The translations under genes were made by a program, and so were the position numbers. The notes beneath the pieces were generated by a model. It was not told the origin of the DNA, did not search any database, and worked only from the letters and a program-made list of their open reading frames with translations. Shown piece after piece: positions 23,336 to 32,350 of a stretch of 64,000 nt of DNA. Numbering within the stretch: the stretch's first letter is position 1; the number at the start of each line of letters is the position of its first letter. This DNA is from Streptomyces sp. CBMA152 (GTDB taxonomy: Bacteria > Actinomycetota > Actinomycetes > Streptomycetales > Streptomycetaceae), in NCBI RefSeq assembly GCF_014596475.1, contig NZ_MECJ01000021.1, forward strand, positions 1 to 64,000. The letters run 5' to 3'.

Positions 23336-25231
23336 ATGGACTTCGGCACGCAGGGCTCGCACGCCCCGGCCGATCTCGCCTGGCTGCGGGGCATCGACGC
23401 GTACACCATGGGCGCGTATCCGCAGGCCGAGGAGGAGTTCCGGACCGCGGTGCGGATGGATCCGGGCATGGTGGACGGCTGGCTGGGACTGCATGCGCTG
23501 CGGGTGGACACCACCACGGCGCTGCTGCGCATGTACCGCCATCGAGAACGTTTCGGCGAACAGCGCGCCCGGCACCGACGGACCCTCAACTCCTGGTACT
23601 GGCTGGGCTGGTGGGTCCAGCCGGTCCTGGAGAGCCCGCGCGATCTGCTGCTCGCGCACGCCTCGCACTGGCTGGACGGCCGCCATGTGCCCGAACTGGA
23701 CCGCGCACTGGCCGGTCTGCCACCGGTCGACGCCGACCCCCAGGTCCGCTTCCTGCACGCCTGCCGGGCGTATCTGGTCAAGGACTGGGACCAACTGGTG
23801 CGCCACACCGAGCCGTTGCTCGGCGATCCGCTGCTCGGGATCGAGGCCGGACTGTTCGGCGGGATGGCGCGGGTACGTCTGGAGATGTTCGGGCAGGCCG
23901 AGCCGCTGCTCTCGGCGGCGCTGATGCGCTGCCGCAGCGAACAGCCGCAGCGCAAGGAGCTGCGGTACTGGCTGGCCCGGGCCCATGAGGGCACCGGCCG
24001 CTCGGCCGCCGCGCTGCCGCTCTACCGGGCGGTGCACCGGGTCGACCCGGCGTTCATGGACACCTCGGCGCGGTTGGCCGCGATCACCGAGTCGGACGGC
24101 CTCGACGGCGCGTACGGCCCCGACGACCCGGCCGATCTCGCGGCCGTCTCGCTGGCAGGACTCGGCCAGGACAGCATCGCCGACGGCGGCCCGGTCGAGA
24201 GCGAGGCGGCGCAGGGGCTCGAACCGCCGGAGGGCCGCGAGGTACGGGTGCCGCTCGGAGGTCCGGCCGCGGTGCCGCCTCGGCCCGAAGGCGTACGGGA
24301 GAAGCCGGGCATCCCGGCCCAGCCCGGGCCGCCGCCGGTCCCGACCGGCCCGACGGACTCGGCCCTGCTCGCGCAGGCCCTGGCCGAGCTGGAGCGGATG
24401 GTCGGCCTCGAACCGGTCAAGCGCCAGGTGAAGGCGCTGTCGGCGCAGCTCAACATGGCCCGGCTACGGGTCGGGCAGGGTCTGCCCGTACAGCCGCCGA
24501 AACGTCACTTTGTCTTCTCCGGCCCCTCAGGCACCGGCAAGACCACGGTCGCGCGCATTCTGGGCCGGGTCTTCTACGCGCTCGGCCTGCTCGGCGGAGA
24601 CCATCTGGTGGAGGCCCAACGGGCCGATCTGGTGGGCGAGTTCCTCGGCCAGACGGCCGTCAAGGCGAACGAGCTGATCGACTCGGCACTCGGCGGCGTC
24701 CTCTTCGTGGACGAGGCGTACAGCCTGTCCAACTCCGGCTACAGCAAGGGCGACGCGTACGGCGACGAGGCGCTTCAGGTGCTCCTCAAGCGGGCCGAGG
24801 ACAACCGCGACCACCTCGTGGTGATCCTCGCGGGCTACCCCGAGGGGATGGACCGCCTCCTCGCCGCCAACCCCGGCCTGTCCTCCCGCTTCACCACCCG
24901 CGTGGACTTCCCCTCCTACCGACCCCTCGAACTGACCGCGATCGGTGAGGTGTTGGCGGCGGAGAACGGGGACGTGTGGGACGAGGAGGCGCTTGACGAG
25001 CTGCGCTCGATCAGCGGGCATGTGGTGGACCAGGGGTGGATCGACGAGCTGGGGAACGGTCGCTTTCTGCGCACGCTGTACGAGAAGAGCTGCGCGTACC
25101 GTGACCTGCGGCTGTCGATGTACCCGACCACGCCGGGCCGCGACGACCTGTCGACGCTGCGGCTGCCGGACCTGATGCAGGCGTACGGGGAGGTGCTGTC
25201 GGGGCGGGGCGGCCCGGTGGACCCGCTGTAG
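23336..25231 (+). CDS. EccA/CbxX-type AAA ATPase with N-terminal TPR domain
   Basis: A 631-residue protein. Residues 1-280 are helical repeats of TPR type (IDAYTMGAYPQAEEEFRTAV and similar), as in the N-domain of type VII secretion EccA. A Pro/Gly-rich linker follows, then a CbxX/CfxQ-type AAA domain from about 355. Walker A is GPSGTGKTT with K402, Walker B is GVLFVDEAYSL, and arginine-finger candidates lie in NPGLSSRFTTRVDFP. ATG at 23336 follows GGGGGA. No other ESX genes (eccB/C/D, esxA/B, mycP) are in the window, so it is an orphan here; its substrate is unknown. Confidence 0.9.
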   Translation: MDFGTQGSHAPADLAWLRGIDAYTMGAYPQAEEEFRTAVRMDPGMVDGWLGLHALRVDTTTALLRMYRHRERFGEQRARHRRTLNSWYWLGWWVQPVLESPRDLLLAHASHWLDGRHVPELDRALAGLPPVDADPQVRFLHACRAYLVKDWDQLVRHTEPLLGDPLLGIEAGLFGGMARVRLEMFGQAEPLLSAALMRCRSEQPQRKELRYWLARAHEGTGRSAAALPLYRAVHRVDPAFMDTSARLAAITESDGLDGAYGPDDPADLAAVSLAGLGQDSIADGGPVESEAAQGLEPPEGREVRVPLGGPAAVPPRPEGVREKPGIPAQPGPPPVPTGPTDSALLAQALAELERMVGLEPVKRQVKALSAQLNMARLRVGQGLPVQPPKRHFVFSGPSGTGKTTVARILGRVFYALGLLGGDHLVEAQRADLVGEFLGQTAVKANELIDSALGGVLFVDEAYSLSNSGYSKGDAYGDEALQVLLKRAEDNRDHLVVILAGYPEGMDRLLAANPGLSSRFTTRVDFPSYRPLELTAIGEVLAAENGDVWDEEALDELRSISGHVVDQGWIDELGNGRFLRTLYEKSCAYRDLRLSMYPTTPGRDDLSTLRLPDLMQAYGEVLSGRGGPVDPL

Positions 25232-25234
25232 CTT

Positions 25235-25534
25235 CCCCACCCCGCCCCTTCCCGAAAGCCCTTGGCGGGCGGCCGGGTTCGTCGGCTGCGGGCCGTCTTG
25301 GGCTGAGCGCGCAGTTCCCCGCGCCCCTAGGTAGTTAGGGGCGCGGGGAACTGCGCGAGCAACCCAGCACGATCCGCAGCCGAAGCGGGGCGCAGGGGCG
25401 AAGCCCCGCGTACCCACCCCCCAGCGGGGTGCAGGGGCCGCAGGCCCCGCCCGGGGGTCCGGGGACGTAGCCCCCGGCAGCCCACCCCAACCCCCACCCA
25501 CCCCCGGAGGGTTTAGGGAAGGGGCGGGGTGGGG
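25235..25534. repeat. 300 bp palindromic intergenic block with 19 bp inverted ends
   Basis: The block between convergent eccA-like and CorC-like genes is bounded by a perfect 19 bp inverted repeat, CCCCACCCCGCCCCTTCCC (25235-25253), with its complement at 25516-25534. Inside lie a 21 bp perfect hairpin (see 25309-25356) and several shorter GC palindromes around 25395-25475. No coding sequence is supported. It may be a composite of Streptomyces dispersed repeats or a small non-autonomous element; no target-site duplication was recognised. Confidence 0.6.
25309..25356. terminator. 21 bp hairpin, dispersed Streptomyces intergenic repeat
   Basis: Arms 25309-25329 (GCGCAGTTCCCCGCGCCCCT plus A) and 25336-25356 are perfectly complementary with a six-base loop. 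From general experience, this GCGCAGTTCCCCGCGCCCC hairpin occurs many times in Streptomyces genomes at gene ends. Its position between convergent genes suits a bidirectional terminator. Confidence 0.8.
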
Positions 25535-25547
25535 GTCAATCCCCCGG

Positions 25548-26624
25548 TCAACCCGCCAGCGCCTGCTCCGCCGGGTCCTTCCTCGGTTGGATCGGGAACA
25601 TCCGATGGGACGGGTCGCGGACCTCGCCCACCAGCATTTCCAGCACGTCCTCCAGAGCCACCAGCCCAAGGACCCGCCCCGACGCATCCGCCACCTGCGC
25701 AAGGTGCGCCGCCGCACGCCGCATCACCGTGAGCGCGTCGTCCAGCGGCAGCTCCGCCCGCAGCGTGGCCAGCGGACGCCACACGTGCTGCGGCACCGCG
25801 CGCTCCCGGTCCTCCAGGTCCAGTACGTCCTTGACGTGCAGGAACCCCATGAACGCGCCGCTCTCCGCGCACACCGGGAAGCGCGAGTAGCCCGTACGGA
25901 CCGTCAGCTCCTCCACCTCCCGGGGTGTGACCGAGCACCCGACCGTGACCAGCGAGCCCCGGTCCAGGAGCACATCCGTCACCGGGCGGCTGCCCAGCTC
26001 CAGCGCGTCCTCCAGGCGCTCCTGCTCCTGCGGGCCGAGCAGACCCGCCTGGCCGGAGTCCTCCACCAGCCGGTTCAGCTGCTCGCTGGTGAAGACGGCC
26101 TCCACCTCGTCCTTCGGCTCCACCCGGAACGCCCGCAGCACCAGACGCGCGCAGGCGCCGAGTGCCACGGTCACCGGACGGCAGACCCGGGCGAAGGCGA
26201 CCAGACCCGGGCTGAACCAGAGCGCGGTCTTCTCGGGGGCCGCCATGGCCAGGTTCTTGGGGACCATCTCGCCGATGACGAGATGCAGGAAGACGACGAG
26301 CGCCAGCGCGATCGCGTAACCCAGCGGATGGACCAGACCGTCGGGGACCCGGGCCGCGTGGAACACCGGCTCCAGGAGCTTGGCCACGGTGGGCTCGGCC
26401 ACCGCGCCGAGCGTCAACGAGCAGACGGTGATGCCGAACTGGGCCGCCGCCATCATGCGTGGCAGGTTCTCCAGACCGTGCAGCACCTGCCGGGCCCGCG
26501 CGGACGTCGCGGCGAGCGGTTCGATCTGGCTGCGGCGCACGGAGACGAGGGCGAACTCGGCCCCCACGAAGAAGCCGTTCGTCAGCACGAGAAGCAGGGC
26601 GAACAGGAGTTGCAGCAAGCTCAT
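25548..26624 (-). CDS. CNNM/CBS-domain membrane protein (short CorC-like paralogue)
   Basis: A 358-residue protein. The N-terminal CNNM (DUF21) membrane domain has three or four helices, with NGFFVGAEFALVSVRRSQ and LVIGEMVPKN motifs. A CBS pair follows at about 205-330 (ending ALEDVLEMLVGEVRDPSHR). It lacks the C-terminal CorC/HlyC transporter-associated domain of its neighbour. The family takes part in Mg/Co ion homeostasis. Its ATG at 26624 overlaps the stop of the upstream paralogue by four bases, so the pair is co-translated and may form a heteromer. Confidence 0.9.
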   Translation of the reverse strand: MSLLQLLFALLLVLTNGFFVGAEFALVSVRRSQIEPLAATSARARQVLHGLENLPRMMAAAQFGITVCSLTLGAVAEPTVAKLLEPVFHAARVPDGLVHPLGYAIALALVVFLHLVIGEMVPKNLAMAAPEKTALWFSPGLVAFARVCRPVTVALGACARLVLRAFRVEPKDEVEAVFTSEQLNRLVEDSGQAGLLGPQEQERLEDALELGSRPVTDVLLDRGSLVTVGCSVTPREVEELTVRTGYSRFPVCAESGAFMGFLHVKDVLDLEDRERAVPQHVWRPLATLRAELPLDDALTVMRRAAAHLAQVADASGRVLGLVALEDVLEMLVGEVRDPSHRMFPIQPRKDPAEQALAG

Positions 26625-27961
26625 CGCACGGCCTCCGCCACACTCTTGACGTCGGCCGTACGCACGAACCGCACCCGCTCCGCCCGGTACCGCTCGACCT
26701 GGCGGACCTGGATCCGCCAGCCGGGCAGTTCGGCGCGGTCGCCGGGGACGGGGATGCGGCCCAGCAGATCGGCGACAAGTCCTGCCACCGTCTCGTACGG
26801 GCCGTCCGGCGCGTCCAGGCCTATGCGCCGCAGGCTCAGCACCCGGCAGCTGCCGTCGGCCTCCCACGCCTGGCGGCCGTCCTCGCCCGCCACCACGGCG
26901 AGTTCGGGCGGGGTCTCGCCCTCGGCGTCGTGCTCGTCGCGCACCTCGCCGACGAGCTCCTCGACGATGTCCTCCAGGGTGACGACCCCGGCCGTGCCGC
27001 CGTACTCGTCGACGACGACGGCTATCGGCTGCTCGCTGCGCAGCCGCTCAAGCAGCTGCTGCACCGGCAGCGTCTCGGGAACCAGCAGCGGCGGTACTGC
27101 GATCCGGGCGGCCGGGGTGCGCCGCCGGTCCTGCGGCGGGACCGCGAGCGCGTCCTTGAGGTGGACCATGCCGACCACCTCGTCGATCCGCTCCCGGTAG
27201 ACGGGGAAGCGGGACAGGCCGGTGGCCCGGGTGAGGTTGAGGACGTCGGCGGCGGTCGCGGACGTCTGCAGCGCGCTCACCTTCACGCGCGGCGTCATCA
27301 CGTTCTCCGCGGTGAGCCGGCGCAGCGCCAGCGTGCGGACGAACAGGTCGGCGGTGTCCTGCTCGATCGCCCCGGCGCGCGCCGAGTGGCGGGCCAGGGA
27401 GACCAGTTCACCAGGTGTACGCGCGGAGGCCAGCTCGTCGGCGGGCTCCACGCCGAGCGCCCGTACGAGACGGTTGGCGACGGTGTTGAGCAGGGAGATC
27501 ACCGGCCGGAAGAGCCGGGAGAAGCGGCTCTGCGGACCGGCGACGAACCGGGCGACCTGGAGCGGGCGTGAGACCGCCCAGTTCTTCGGTACGAGTTCGC
27601 CGATCACCATCTGGACGGCGGAGGCGAGCAGCATGCCGACGACGACGCTCACCCCGGGCACCACACCGTCCGGCAGCCCGGTCGCGGCGAGCGGCCCGTC
27701 GAGCAGTCCGGCGAGCGCGGGCTCGGCGAGCATGCCGACGACGAGCGAGGTGATGGTGATGCCGAGCTGGGTGCCCGAGAGCTGGAAGGAGAGCTCGCGC
27801 AGGGCCTTGACGACGGCGGAGGCGCGGCGGTCGCCGTCGGCGGCGGCCTGCTCGGCGTCCGGCCGCTCGACCGTGATCAGGCCGAATTCGGCGGCCACGA
27901 AGAAGCCGTTGGCGAGGATGAGAAGGAATGCCGCGGCGAGCAGCAGAAGCGGGATGGTCAT
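26621..27961 (-). CDS. CNNM/CBS/CorC-domain membrane protein (full-length paralogue)
   Basis: A 446-residue protein. It has a DUF21/CNNM membrane domain (residues 1-190, NGFFVAAEFGLITVERPD and VIGELVPKNWAVSR), a CBS pair at about 205-330 (VMTPRVKVSAL and VVTLEDIVEELVGEVRDEHD) and a C-terminal CorC_HlyC domain (ETVAGLVADLLGRIPVPGD). It belongs to the family implicated in divalent cation export or homeostasis, acting in the cytoplasmic membrane. It is the first gene of a two-gene minus-strand operon with a shorter paralogue. Confidence 0.92.
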   Translation of the reverse strand: MTIPLLLLAAAFLLILANGFFVAAEFGLITVERPDAEQAAADGDRRASAVVKALRELSFQLSGTQLGITITSLVVGMLAEPALAGLLDGPLAATGLPDGVVPGVSVVVGMLLASAVQMVIGELVPKNWAVSRPLQVARFVAGPQSRFSRLFRPVISLLNTVANRLVRALGVEPADELASARTPGELVSLARHSARAGAIEQDTADLFVRTLALRRLTAENVMTPRVKVSALQTSATAADVLNLTRATGLSRFPVYRERIDEVVGMVHLKDALAVPPQDRRRTPAARIAVPPLLVPETLPVQQLLERLRSEQPIAVVVDEYGGTAGVVTLEDIVEELVGEVRDEHDAEGETPPELAVVAGEDGRQAWEADGSCRVLSLRRIGLDAPDGPYETVAGLVADLLGRIPVPGDRAELPGWRIQVRQVERYRAERVRFVRTADVKSVAEAVR

Positions 27962-28164
27962 GCCGCCGCCTCGTACGAGGGGGCGGCGCAGATACTACCG
28001 GACGATCCGTCCATTGCTGGAGGGAGTCACTCCTCGGGTCGCTGGTGCCCCGTCGGCCGATCGTGCTGCCAGTGCGCGGGGCGGGGCGCGATGGGCGCCA
28101 CCGTCACCAGGGTAGCCATTGAGATCGTCGCCGCAATGCTTGCCCCGGTGCGCGATGCGGCGGG

Positions 28165-28632
28165 TCAGCCGTCCTGGCCGGTGCCGTGGGACTCGGCGAG
28201 GGCGCGCAGCGCGCGGGCGTCGCGTATGGCCTGCTCCTTGGCGATGCCGGGCTGGATGCCGAGCGCGGGCAGGCTGGTGCCGTCGCTGAGGTCCAGGAAG
28301 ACCCAGGGGTCGCCGGGGCGCAGGTTCACGCGCAGGATCTCCGCCCAGGCGAGCCGCCGCGTACGGGTGAGGTTGACGACCGTGACGCCCGTGTCGTCGG
28401 CGACGACCTTGGGGCGGCTCAGCAGCGCGAGGACCGCGAAGAACATCGCCGCGGTGAACACGAAGCTGGCCCGCTCGCCCCCGCTCATGTTCTCCAGGAG
28501 CAGGGCGACTCCGGTGAGCACCGCGAACATCACGGTGCCGACGGTCAGCAGGACGGCCCGGGTGCGGGTCGGCCGGAACGTGACCGGGAGAACGGGGAGT
28601 TGGGGCGCGGGGGCGGACACGGGGTACGTCAC
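28165..28632 (-). CDS. PH-domain membrane protein
   Basis: A 155-residue protein with two membrane helices at about residues 27-47 and 57-73 (AVLLTVGTVMFAVLTGVALL; SFVFTAAMFFAVLALLS). A small beta-rich bacterial PH-like domain follows (VVADDTGVTVVNLTRTRRLA, AWAEILRVNL). Function unknown. It follows hisG by 35 bp on the same strand and is the last gene of the rib-his run, a neighbourhood I recall as conserved in actinomycetes. The gap 27962-28164 downstream holds no gene. Confidence 0.85.
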   Translation of the reverse strand: MTYPVSAPAPQLPVLPVTFRPTRTRAVLLTVGTVMFAVLTGVALLLENMSGGERASFVFTAAMFFAVLALLSRPKVVADDTGVTVVNLTRTRRLAWAEILRVNLRPGDPWVFLDLSDGTSLPALGIQPGIAKEQAIRDARALRALAESHGTGQDG

Positions 28633-28667
28633 TTCCGTACGGGGGTGAATAAGGGTGAACAGGCCGG

Positions 28668-29516
28668 TCAGAGACGGCAGGCGTGGATGGCCGTGGTGAG
28701 GATGGCCCGGGCGCCCAGCTCGTACAGGTCGTCCATGATCCGCTGGGCCTCCTTGGCCGGGACCATGGCGCGCACCGCGACCCAGCCCTCGTTGTGCAGC
28801 GGCGAGACGGTCGGCGACTCCAGGCCCGGGGTGAGGGCGACGGCCCGCTCCAGGTGCTCGGCGCGGCAGTCGTAGTCCATCATCACGTAGCTGCGGGCCA
28901 CCAGGACGCCCTGGAGGCGGCGCAGGAACTGCTGCACCTTGGGCTCTTCGATGTCCGCGCCGGTGCGCCGGATGACGACGGCCTCGGACTTCATGATCGG
29001 CTCGCCGATCACTTCGAGGCCCGCGTTGCGCAGCGAGGTGCCGGTCTCTACGACGTCCGCGATCACGTGGGCGACGCCCAGCTCGATGGCGGTCTCGACG
29101 GCGCCGTCCAGGTGCACCACGGAGGCGTCGACGCCGCTGTCCTTGAGGTGCTGGGCGACGATGCCCTCGTACGAGGTGGCGATCGTCATCCCGTCGAAGT
29201 CGCCGACACCCTTGGCCGTGCCCGGCTTGGTGGCGTAGCGGAAGGTCGAGCGGGCGAAGCCGAGCGGCAGGATCTCCTCCGCGTCGGCGCCGGAGTCGAG
29301 CAGCAGGTCGCGGCCGGTGATGCCGATGTCCAGGCGGCCGGAGCTGACGTAGATCGCGATGTCGCGGGGGCGGAGATAGAAGAACTCGACCTCGTTCTCG
29401 GGGTCGACCAGGACGAGTTCCTTGGACTCCTTGCGCATCTGGTAGCCGGCCTCATGGAGCATCGCCGACGCAGGTCCGGACAGTGAACCCTTGTTGGGGA
29501 CGGCGATGCGCAGCAT
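28668..29516 (-). CDS. hisG: ATP phosphoribosyltransferase HisG (long form)
   Basis: A 282-residue enzyme of the first step of histidine synthesis: ATP plus PRPP gives phosphoribosyl-ATP. The N-terminus MLRIAVPNKGSLSGPA, the DIGITGRDLL motif and the PRPP site around EILPLGFARSTFRYA are present. The length, plus the C-terminal region after residue 205, shows the long form with an ACT-like regulatory domain for histidine feedback. I start it at ATG 29516, where the conserved MLRIAVPN begins; a GTG six codons earlier is also in frame. It lies 45 bp after hisE. Confidence 0.97.
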   Translation of the reverse strand: MLRIAVPNKGSLSGPASAMLHEAGYQMRKESKELVLVDPENEVEFFYLRPRDIAIYVSSGRLDIGITGRDLLLDSGADAEEILPLGFARSTFRYATKPGTAKGVGDFDGMTIATSYEGIVAQHLKDSGVDASVVHLDGAVETAIELGVAHVIADVVETGTSLRNAGLEVIGEPIMKSEAVVIRRTGADIEEPKVQQFLRRLQGVLVARSYVMMDYDCRAEHLERAVALTPGLESPTVSPLHNEGWVAVRAMVPAKEAQRIMDDLYELGARAILTTAIHACRL

Positions 29517-29561
29517 GAGGTCAGCTTCCTTCACGTAAGGGGGTGGGATGTTCGGGTGTGC

Positions 29562-29843
29562 TCAGAGGTGGGCGTAGACGTCGTCGAGGGAGATCCCGCG
29601 CGCGACCATCATCACCTGGACGTGGTACAGCAGCTGGGAGATCTCCTCGGCGGCGGCGTCCTTGCTCTCGTACTCGGCGGCCATCCAGACCTCGGCGGCC
29701 TCCTCGACGACCTTCTTGCCGATGGCATGCACACCCTTGTCCACCAGCTCGGCGGTGCGGGAGGTGGACGGGTCGCCGTTGGCGGCCTTGAGCTGGAGCT
29801 CGGTGAAGAGCTCTTCGAAACTCTTGGAGGGTTTGTTCGCCAT
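29562..29843 (-). CDS. hisE: Phosphoribosyl-ATP pyrophosphohydrolase HisE
   Basis: A 93-residue all-helical enzyme of the second histidine step, hydrolysing phosphoribosyl-ATP to phosphoribosyl-AMP. The metal-binding pattern is clear in GKKVVEEAAEVWMAAEYESK and DAAAEEISQLLYHVQVMM. It is separate from HisI, as usual in actinobacteria. It sits between ribH and hisG with gaps of 34 and 45 bp, so histidine genes are transcribed within the riboflavin operon. Confidence 0.97.
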   Translation of the reverse strand: MANKPSKSFEELFTELQLKAANGDPSTSRTAELVDKGVHAIGKKVVEEAAEVWMAAEYESKDAAAEEISQLLYHVQVMMVARGISLDDVYAHL

Positions 29844-29877
29844 GATGCTCTTAGGGTAAGGGGTGGATCCCGGCCAC

Positions 29878-30363
29878 TCAGCGCCAGGGTTCGCTGACGG
29901 TGCGCAGCGTGGCGGCCGTGGCGACGGCGGCGGTGACCGCTTCGTGCCCCTTGTCCTCGTTCGACCCTTCGAGGCCGGCCCGGTCCAGGGCCTGCTCCTC
30001 GGTGTCGCAGGTCAGCACGCCGAACCCGATGGGTACGCCGGTGTCGATGCTGACCTGGGTGAGACCGTTGGCCACACCCTGGCACACGTAGTCGAAGTGC
30101 GGTGTACCGCCCCTGATGACGACGCCGAGCGCGACGACCGCATCGTACCCGCGCCCCGCCAGCACCTTCGCGACGACCGGCAGCTCGAAGCTGCCGGGGA
30201 CGCGCAGCAGCGTCGGCTCGTCGATGCCGAGCTCGTGCAGCGCGCGCAGGGCGCCGTCGACGAGTCCGTCCATCACCTTCTCGTGCCACTGCGCCGCGAT
30301 GACCGCGACCCGGAGGTCTGCGCAGTTGCGTACGGACAGTTCGGGTGCGCCCTTGCCACTCAC
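29878..30363 (-). CDS. ribH: 6,7-dimethyl-8-ribityllumazine synthase RibH
   Basis: A 161-residue enzyme that condenses the ribityl-aminouracil with 3,4-dihydroxy-2-butanone phosphate to give lumazine. Signature parts are AQWHEKVMDGLVDGALRAL, VPGSFELPVVAK, ALGVVIRGGTPHFDYV with the catalytic His, and the C-terminal NEDKGHEAVTAA. The start is GTG at 30363. It follows ribBA by 56 bp in the riboswitch-controlled run. Confidence 0.97.
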   Translation of the reverse strand: MSGKGAPELSVRNCADLRVAVIAAQWHEKVMDGLVDGALRALHELGIDEPTLLRVPGSFELPVVAKVLAGRGYDAVVALGVVIRGGTPHFDYVCQGVANGLTQVSIDTGVPIGFGVLTCDTEEQALDRAGLEGSNEDKGHEAVTAAVATAATLRTVSEPWR

Positions 30364-30419
30364 GTGCTTGTCTCCTCGGTGCTTCGGTGCTCGTTCTCGT
30401 TGGTGTCTTATGTGCTGTG

Positions 30420-31709
30420 TTACTGGTTGCCGCAGGCCGACGCGGTCGCGTCCAGCCAGGGCAGGTCGTGTCCCATCCGGTCCCGCTTGGTGCGCAGGTA
30501 GCGCAGATTGTGCTCGCCCGCCTGGACCGGCATCGGCTCGCGGCCGCTGACCTTGAGGCCGTGCCGCACCAGGGCGGTGGTCTTGTCGGGGTTGTTGGTC
30601 ATCAGGCGCAGGCTGCGCACGCCCAGGTTCTGCAGGATCTGCGCACCGGCCGCGTAGTCGCGGGCGTCGGCGGGCAGCCCGAGCTCCAGGTTGGCGTCGA
30701 GCGTGTCGCGGCCCTGCTCCTGGAGTTCGTACGCGCGGAGCTTGGAGAGCAGGCCGATGCCGCGCCCCTCGTGGCCGCGCAGATAGACGACGACGCCGCG
30801 GCCCGCCTCGGTGATGCGCTCCATGGAGGCCTGGAGCTGGGGGCCGCAGTCGCAGCGCTGCGAGTGGAAGATGTCGCCGGTCAGGCACTCGGAGTGGACG
30901 CGCACGAGCACGTCCTCGCCGTCGCCGATCTCGCCGTGGACCAGGGCGACGTGCTCGACGCCGTCGACGGTGGAGCGGTAGCCGAAGGCGGTGAACTCGC
31001 CGAAGGAGGTGGGCAGATGCACCTCGGCCTCGCGGCGCACGGTCGGCTCGGCGGAGCGGCGGTAGGCGATCAGGTCCTCGATGGAGATGATCGTCAGGCC
31101 GTGCTTGCGGGCGAACGGGATGAGCTCGGGCAGCCGCAGCATCACGCCGTCCTCGCCCGCGATCTCCACAATGGCGCCGGCCGGGGCGAGCCCCGCGAGC
31201 CGGGCGAGGTCGACGGCGGCCTCGGTGTGGCCGTTGCGGACCAGCACACCGCCGGGCTTGGCGCGCAGCGGGAAGATGTGCCCGGGGCGCACGAAGTCCC
31301 CGGCGTCCGAGCCCCCGTCGGCGAGCAGGCGCAGCGTGGTGGCGCGGTCGGCGGCGGAGATGCCGGTGGAGACGCCGTGCGCGGCGGACGCGTCGACCGA
31401 GACGGTGAACGCCGTCTTCATCGACTCGGTGTTGTGGTCGACCATCTGGGGCAGCTGGAGCCGGTCGAGCACCTCGCCCTCCATGGGCGCGCAGATCAGA
31501 CCGCGGCACTCGCTCATCATGAACGCGACGATCTCGGGGGTCGCCTTCTCGGCCGCGATGACGAGGTCGCCCTCGTTCTCGCGGTCCTCGTCGTCGACGA
31601 CCACGACCGGCCGACCGGCCGCGATGTCGCGGATCGCCTGCTCGACGGGGTCGAGGGACAGGTCCTCGCGGTTGTCGGTGGAGTACCAGGTGGGTGTCGT
31701 GGCGCTCAT
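30420..31709 (-). CDS. ribBA: Bifunctional DHBP synthase / GTP cyclohydrolase II RibBA
   Basis: A 429-residue fusion. Residues 1-about 210 are 3,4-dihydroxy-2-butanone-4-phosphate synthase (VVVVDDEDRENEGDLVIAAE, GHIFPLRA, GHTEAAVDLA). Residues about 215-429 are GTP cyclohydrolase II with the zinc site SECLTGDIFHSQRCDCG and GRGIGLLSKLRAYELQ. It therefore supplies both arms of riboflavin synthesis. The ATG at 31709 overlaps the ribM stop (ATGA). Confidence 0.97.
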   Translation of the reverse strand: MSATTPTWYSTDNREDLSLDPVEQAIRDIAAGRPVVVVDDEDRENEGDLVIAAEKATPEIVAFMMSECRGLICAPMEGEVLDRLQLPQMVDHNTESMKTAFTVSVDASAAHGVSTGISAADRATTLRLLADGGSDAGDFVRPGHIFPLRAKPGGVLVRNGHTEAAVDLARLAGLAPAGAIVEIAGEDGVMLRLPELIPFARKHGLTIISIEDLIAYRRSAEPTVRREAEVHLPTSFGEFTAFGYRSTVDGVEHVALVHGEIGDGEDVLVRVHSECLTGDIFHSQRCDCGPQLQASMERITEAGRGVVVYLRGHEGRGIGLLSKLRAYELQEQGRDTLDANLELGLPADARDYAAGAQILQNLGVRSLRLMTNNPDKTTALVRHGLKVSGREPMPVQAGEHNLRYLRTKRDRMGHDLPWLDATASACGNQ

Positions 31710-32350
31710 GCCGCCGCTCCTTCCAGGACGGGCCGCGCACTCGTACGGGAGCGCAGCCACCAGTCGCGCAGTCCCCACAGGACGATCGCGCCGTAGATGA
31801 CGTAGACGAAGCCGGAGAAGGCGAAGCCGTTGGCGAAGTTGAGCGGCACGCCCACGGCGTCCACCAGCAGCCACGCGAGCCAGAACTCGACCATGCCGCG
31901 CGCCTGGGCGTACATGGCGACGACCGTGCCGACGAAGATGTACGCGTCGGGCCACGGGTCCCACGACAGCGTCGGGAACGCGGTGAACAGGGCGCCGACC
32001 GCGAGGGTGCCGAGCGCCGCGCCCGCGACGAGCAGTCCGCGCTCGCGCCAGCTGGCGAAGCGCACCGCGACGGAACCGTCCTGGCCCTGCCGCTTGCCGT
32101 TCTGCCACTGGTACCAGCCCCACAGCGCCACCACGATGACCACGACCTGCTTGCCGGCGCTGCCGGAGAGGTGGGCCGTGCTGAACGCGGCCAGCAGGAT
32201 GACGCCGGAGAGGAACTGGGCGGGCCAGGTCCATATGGAGCGCCGCCAGCCGAGCGCGAGGGCGGCCAGACCGATCGTGTTGCCGATCATGTCGGACCAC
32301 ATGATGTGCTGGTCGAAGGCGGTGAAGGCCTCGGAGTTGAGCCAGTTCAC
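31706..32350 (-). CDS. ribM: PnuC-family transporter, probable riboflavin carrier RibM
   Basis: A 214-residue membrane protein with about seven hydrophobic segments. It has the PnuC signatures WPAQFLSGVILL, ALWGWYQWQNGK and WLAWLLVDAVGVPLNF. PnuC family members carry vitamins such as nicotinamide riboside. Those inside actinobacterial rib operons (RibM/PnuX) transport riboflavin or roseoflavin, and position and riboswitch control support that role here. The GTG at 32350 overlaps the ribE stop by four bases and its own stop overlaps ribBA. Confidence 0.87.
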   Translation of the reverse strand: MNWLNSEAFTAFDQHIMWSDMIGNTIGLAALALGWRRSIWTWPAQFLSGVILLAAFSTAHLSGSAGKQVVVIVVALWGWYQWQNGKRQGQDGSVAVRFASWRERGLLVAGAALGTLAVGALFTAFPTLSWDPWPDAYIFVGTVVAMYAQARGMVEFWLAWLLVDAVGVPLNFANGFAFSGFVYVIYGAIVLWGLRDWWLRSRTSARPVLEGAAA

